Of a DNA stretch of 6,138 nucleotides, positions 5,782-6,138 are shown in pieces; position 1 is the first letter of the stretch, and each line of letters begins with the position of its first letter. The stretch comes from Candidatus Hydrogenedentota bacterium (GTDB lineage: Bacteria > Hydrogenedentota > Hydrogenedentia > Hydrogenedentales > SLHB01). The stretch spans positions 1-6,138 of the forward strand of contig PWNM01000588.1 in the NCBI GenBank assembly GCA_003557825.1, written 5' to 3'. A program made the position numbers and the translations under genes. The notes under the pieces are model-generated. The model made no database searches. It had not been told where the DNA came from and saw only the letters and a list, made by a program, of their open reading frames with translations.

Positions 5782-6138
5782 CTACGCCACATCCCACGCC
5801 ACGATGCGGCGTTGCTTGCGGGAAAACTCGATGCCGACGCAGTCCACCGGCACGCCCTCCGCGCGGTAGCGCTCCGCATAGCCGCGCTCCTCGATGGCGG
5901 CGAGGGCGCTGTTGCCGCCAGGGGTCGCCTCATCGTCGACGAGCTTGAACTCGAAAATGAGCGCGCGACCTCCGAAGCGCACAACCATATCCAGGCGGCC
6001 CGCGTTGCTCGATTCCTCCACCGTGACGGGCAGCCCCAGCGAGGCGAAGAATGCGTAGAACACGCTCGCGTAGTAGCCCTCGTATTGGGCGATGGGGTTG
6101 TTGATATACCACTGGTGCGGAATCGACTCAAAGAAGCC
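5782..6138 (-). CDS. AAA-ATPase-like protein, C-terminal PD-(D/E)XK nuclease domain (5'-truncated by window edge)
   Basis: The frame is open from the right edge (first codon GGC at 6136-6138) to TAG at 5782-5784, giving 118 residues. It begins GFFESIPHQWYINNPIAQYE and continues through GYYASVFYAFFASLGL. This is the typical start of the C-terminal PD-(D/E)XK domain (DUF1703, PF08011) that follows an AAA-ATPase-like domain (PF09820) in proteins of about 500-550 residues. The nuclease motif is intact: Glu20 in YEGYY, Asp50 in GRLDMVV, then Glu63 and Lys65 in FEFKL (D-x12-E-x-K). The later RGYAERY, GIEFS and IVAWDV are also family-typical. The ATPase half lies outside the window. The GTG at 6061-6063 (giving MFYAFF) is not the real start, because homologous sequence continues upstream of it. 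These proteins are common in many bacteria; their biological role is not established, with nucleic-acid cleavage predicted from the fold. The gene ends 47 bp before the GH31 start, which would allow co-transcription, but no functional link is evident. Confidence 0.88.
   Translation of the reverse strand, partial: GFFESIPHQWYINNPIAQYEGYYASVFYAFFASLGLPVTVEESSNAGRLDMVVRFGGRALIFEFKLVDDEATPGGNSALAAIEERGYAERYRAEGVPVDCVGIEFSRKQRRIVAWDVA

Noticed and set aside
6061..6063. GTG as the start of a 93-residue nuclease-domain protein
   Set aside because: The frame continues upstream with conserved family sequence (IPHQWYINN...YEGYY, including an acidic residue of the fold), so the gene is cut by the window edge rather than starting here.

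Overview
The window looks like part of a high-GC proteobacterial chromosome that carries a plant-polysaccharide (hemicellulose or oligosaccharide) utilisation locus. Two hand-counted 60-base samples inside the glycosidase genes give 67% and 72% GC. The codon style, the AAA-ATPase/PD-(D/E)XK gene and the C-rich intergenic repeats fit a gammaproteobacterium, perhaps a Chromatiales relative. That placement is inferred from general resemblance only and is weak.

Layout. (1) Positions 1-536 (+) hold the C-terminal third of a GH43 beta-xylosidase whose catalytic propeller lies left of the window. (2) Positions 537-834 are a GC-poor gap (about 49% GC over 541-780) with a perfect 7-bp stem-loop just after the GH43 stop. 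It also holds a short, apparently frameshifted coding remnant at about 598-823. (3) Positions 835-3234 (+) encode a complete family 2 glycoside hydrolase of the beta-galactosidase-like type. (4) Positions 3235-3406, between convergent genes, carry a small hairpin and two to three copies of a C-rich 52-bp repeat, each able to fold into a hairpin. The last copy runs into the stop codon of the next gene. (5) Positions 3407-5734 (-) encode a complete family 31 glycoside hydrolase of the alpha-glucosidase type with a good ribosome binding site. (6) Positions 5782-6138 (-) hold the C-terminal PD-(D/E)XK nuclease domain of an AAA-ATPase-like protein that continues beyond the right edge.

How the genes may work together. 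The visible N-termini of the GH2 and GH31 proteins have no export signal, so both probably act in the cytoplasm on imported oligosaccharides. A GH43 xylosidase, a GH2 beta-glycosidase and a GH31 alpha-glycosidase together could strip beta-xylosyl, beta-galactosyl-type and alpha-linked sugars from xylan- or xyloglucan-like fragments. The nuclease-domain gene lies upstream of the GH31 gene on the same strand with a 47-bp gap. It belongs to a widespread family unrelated to sugar metabolism, so this is probably chance adjacency. I see no convincing wholly new system. The most distinctive elements are the repeat cluster at 3277-3419 and the decayed GC-poor fragment at 598-823.
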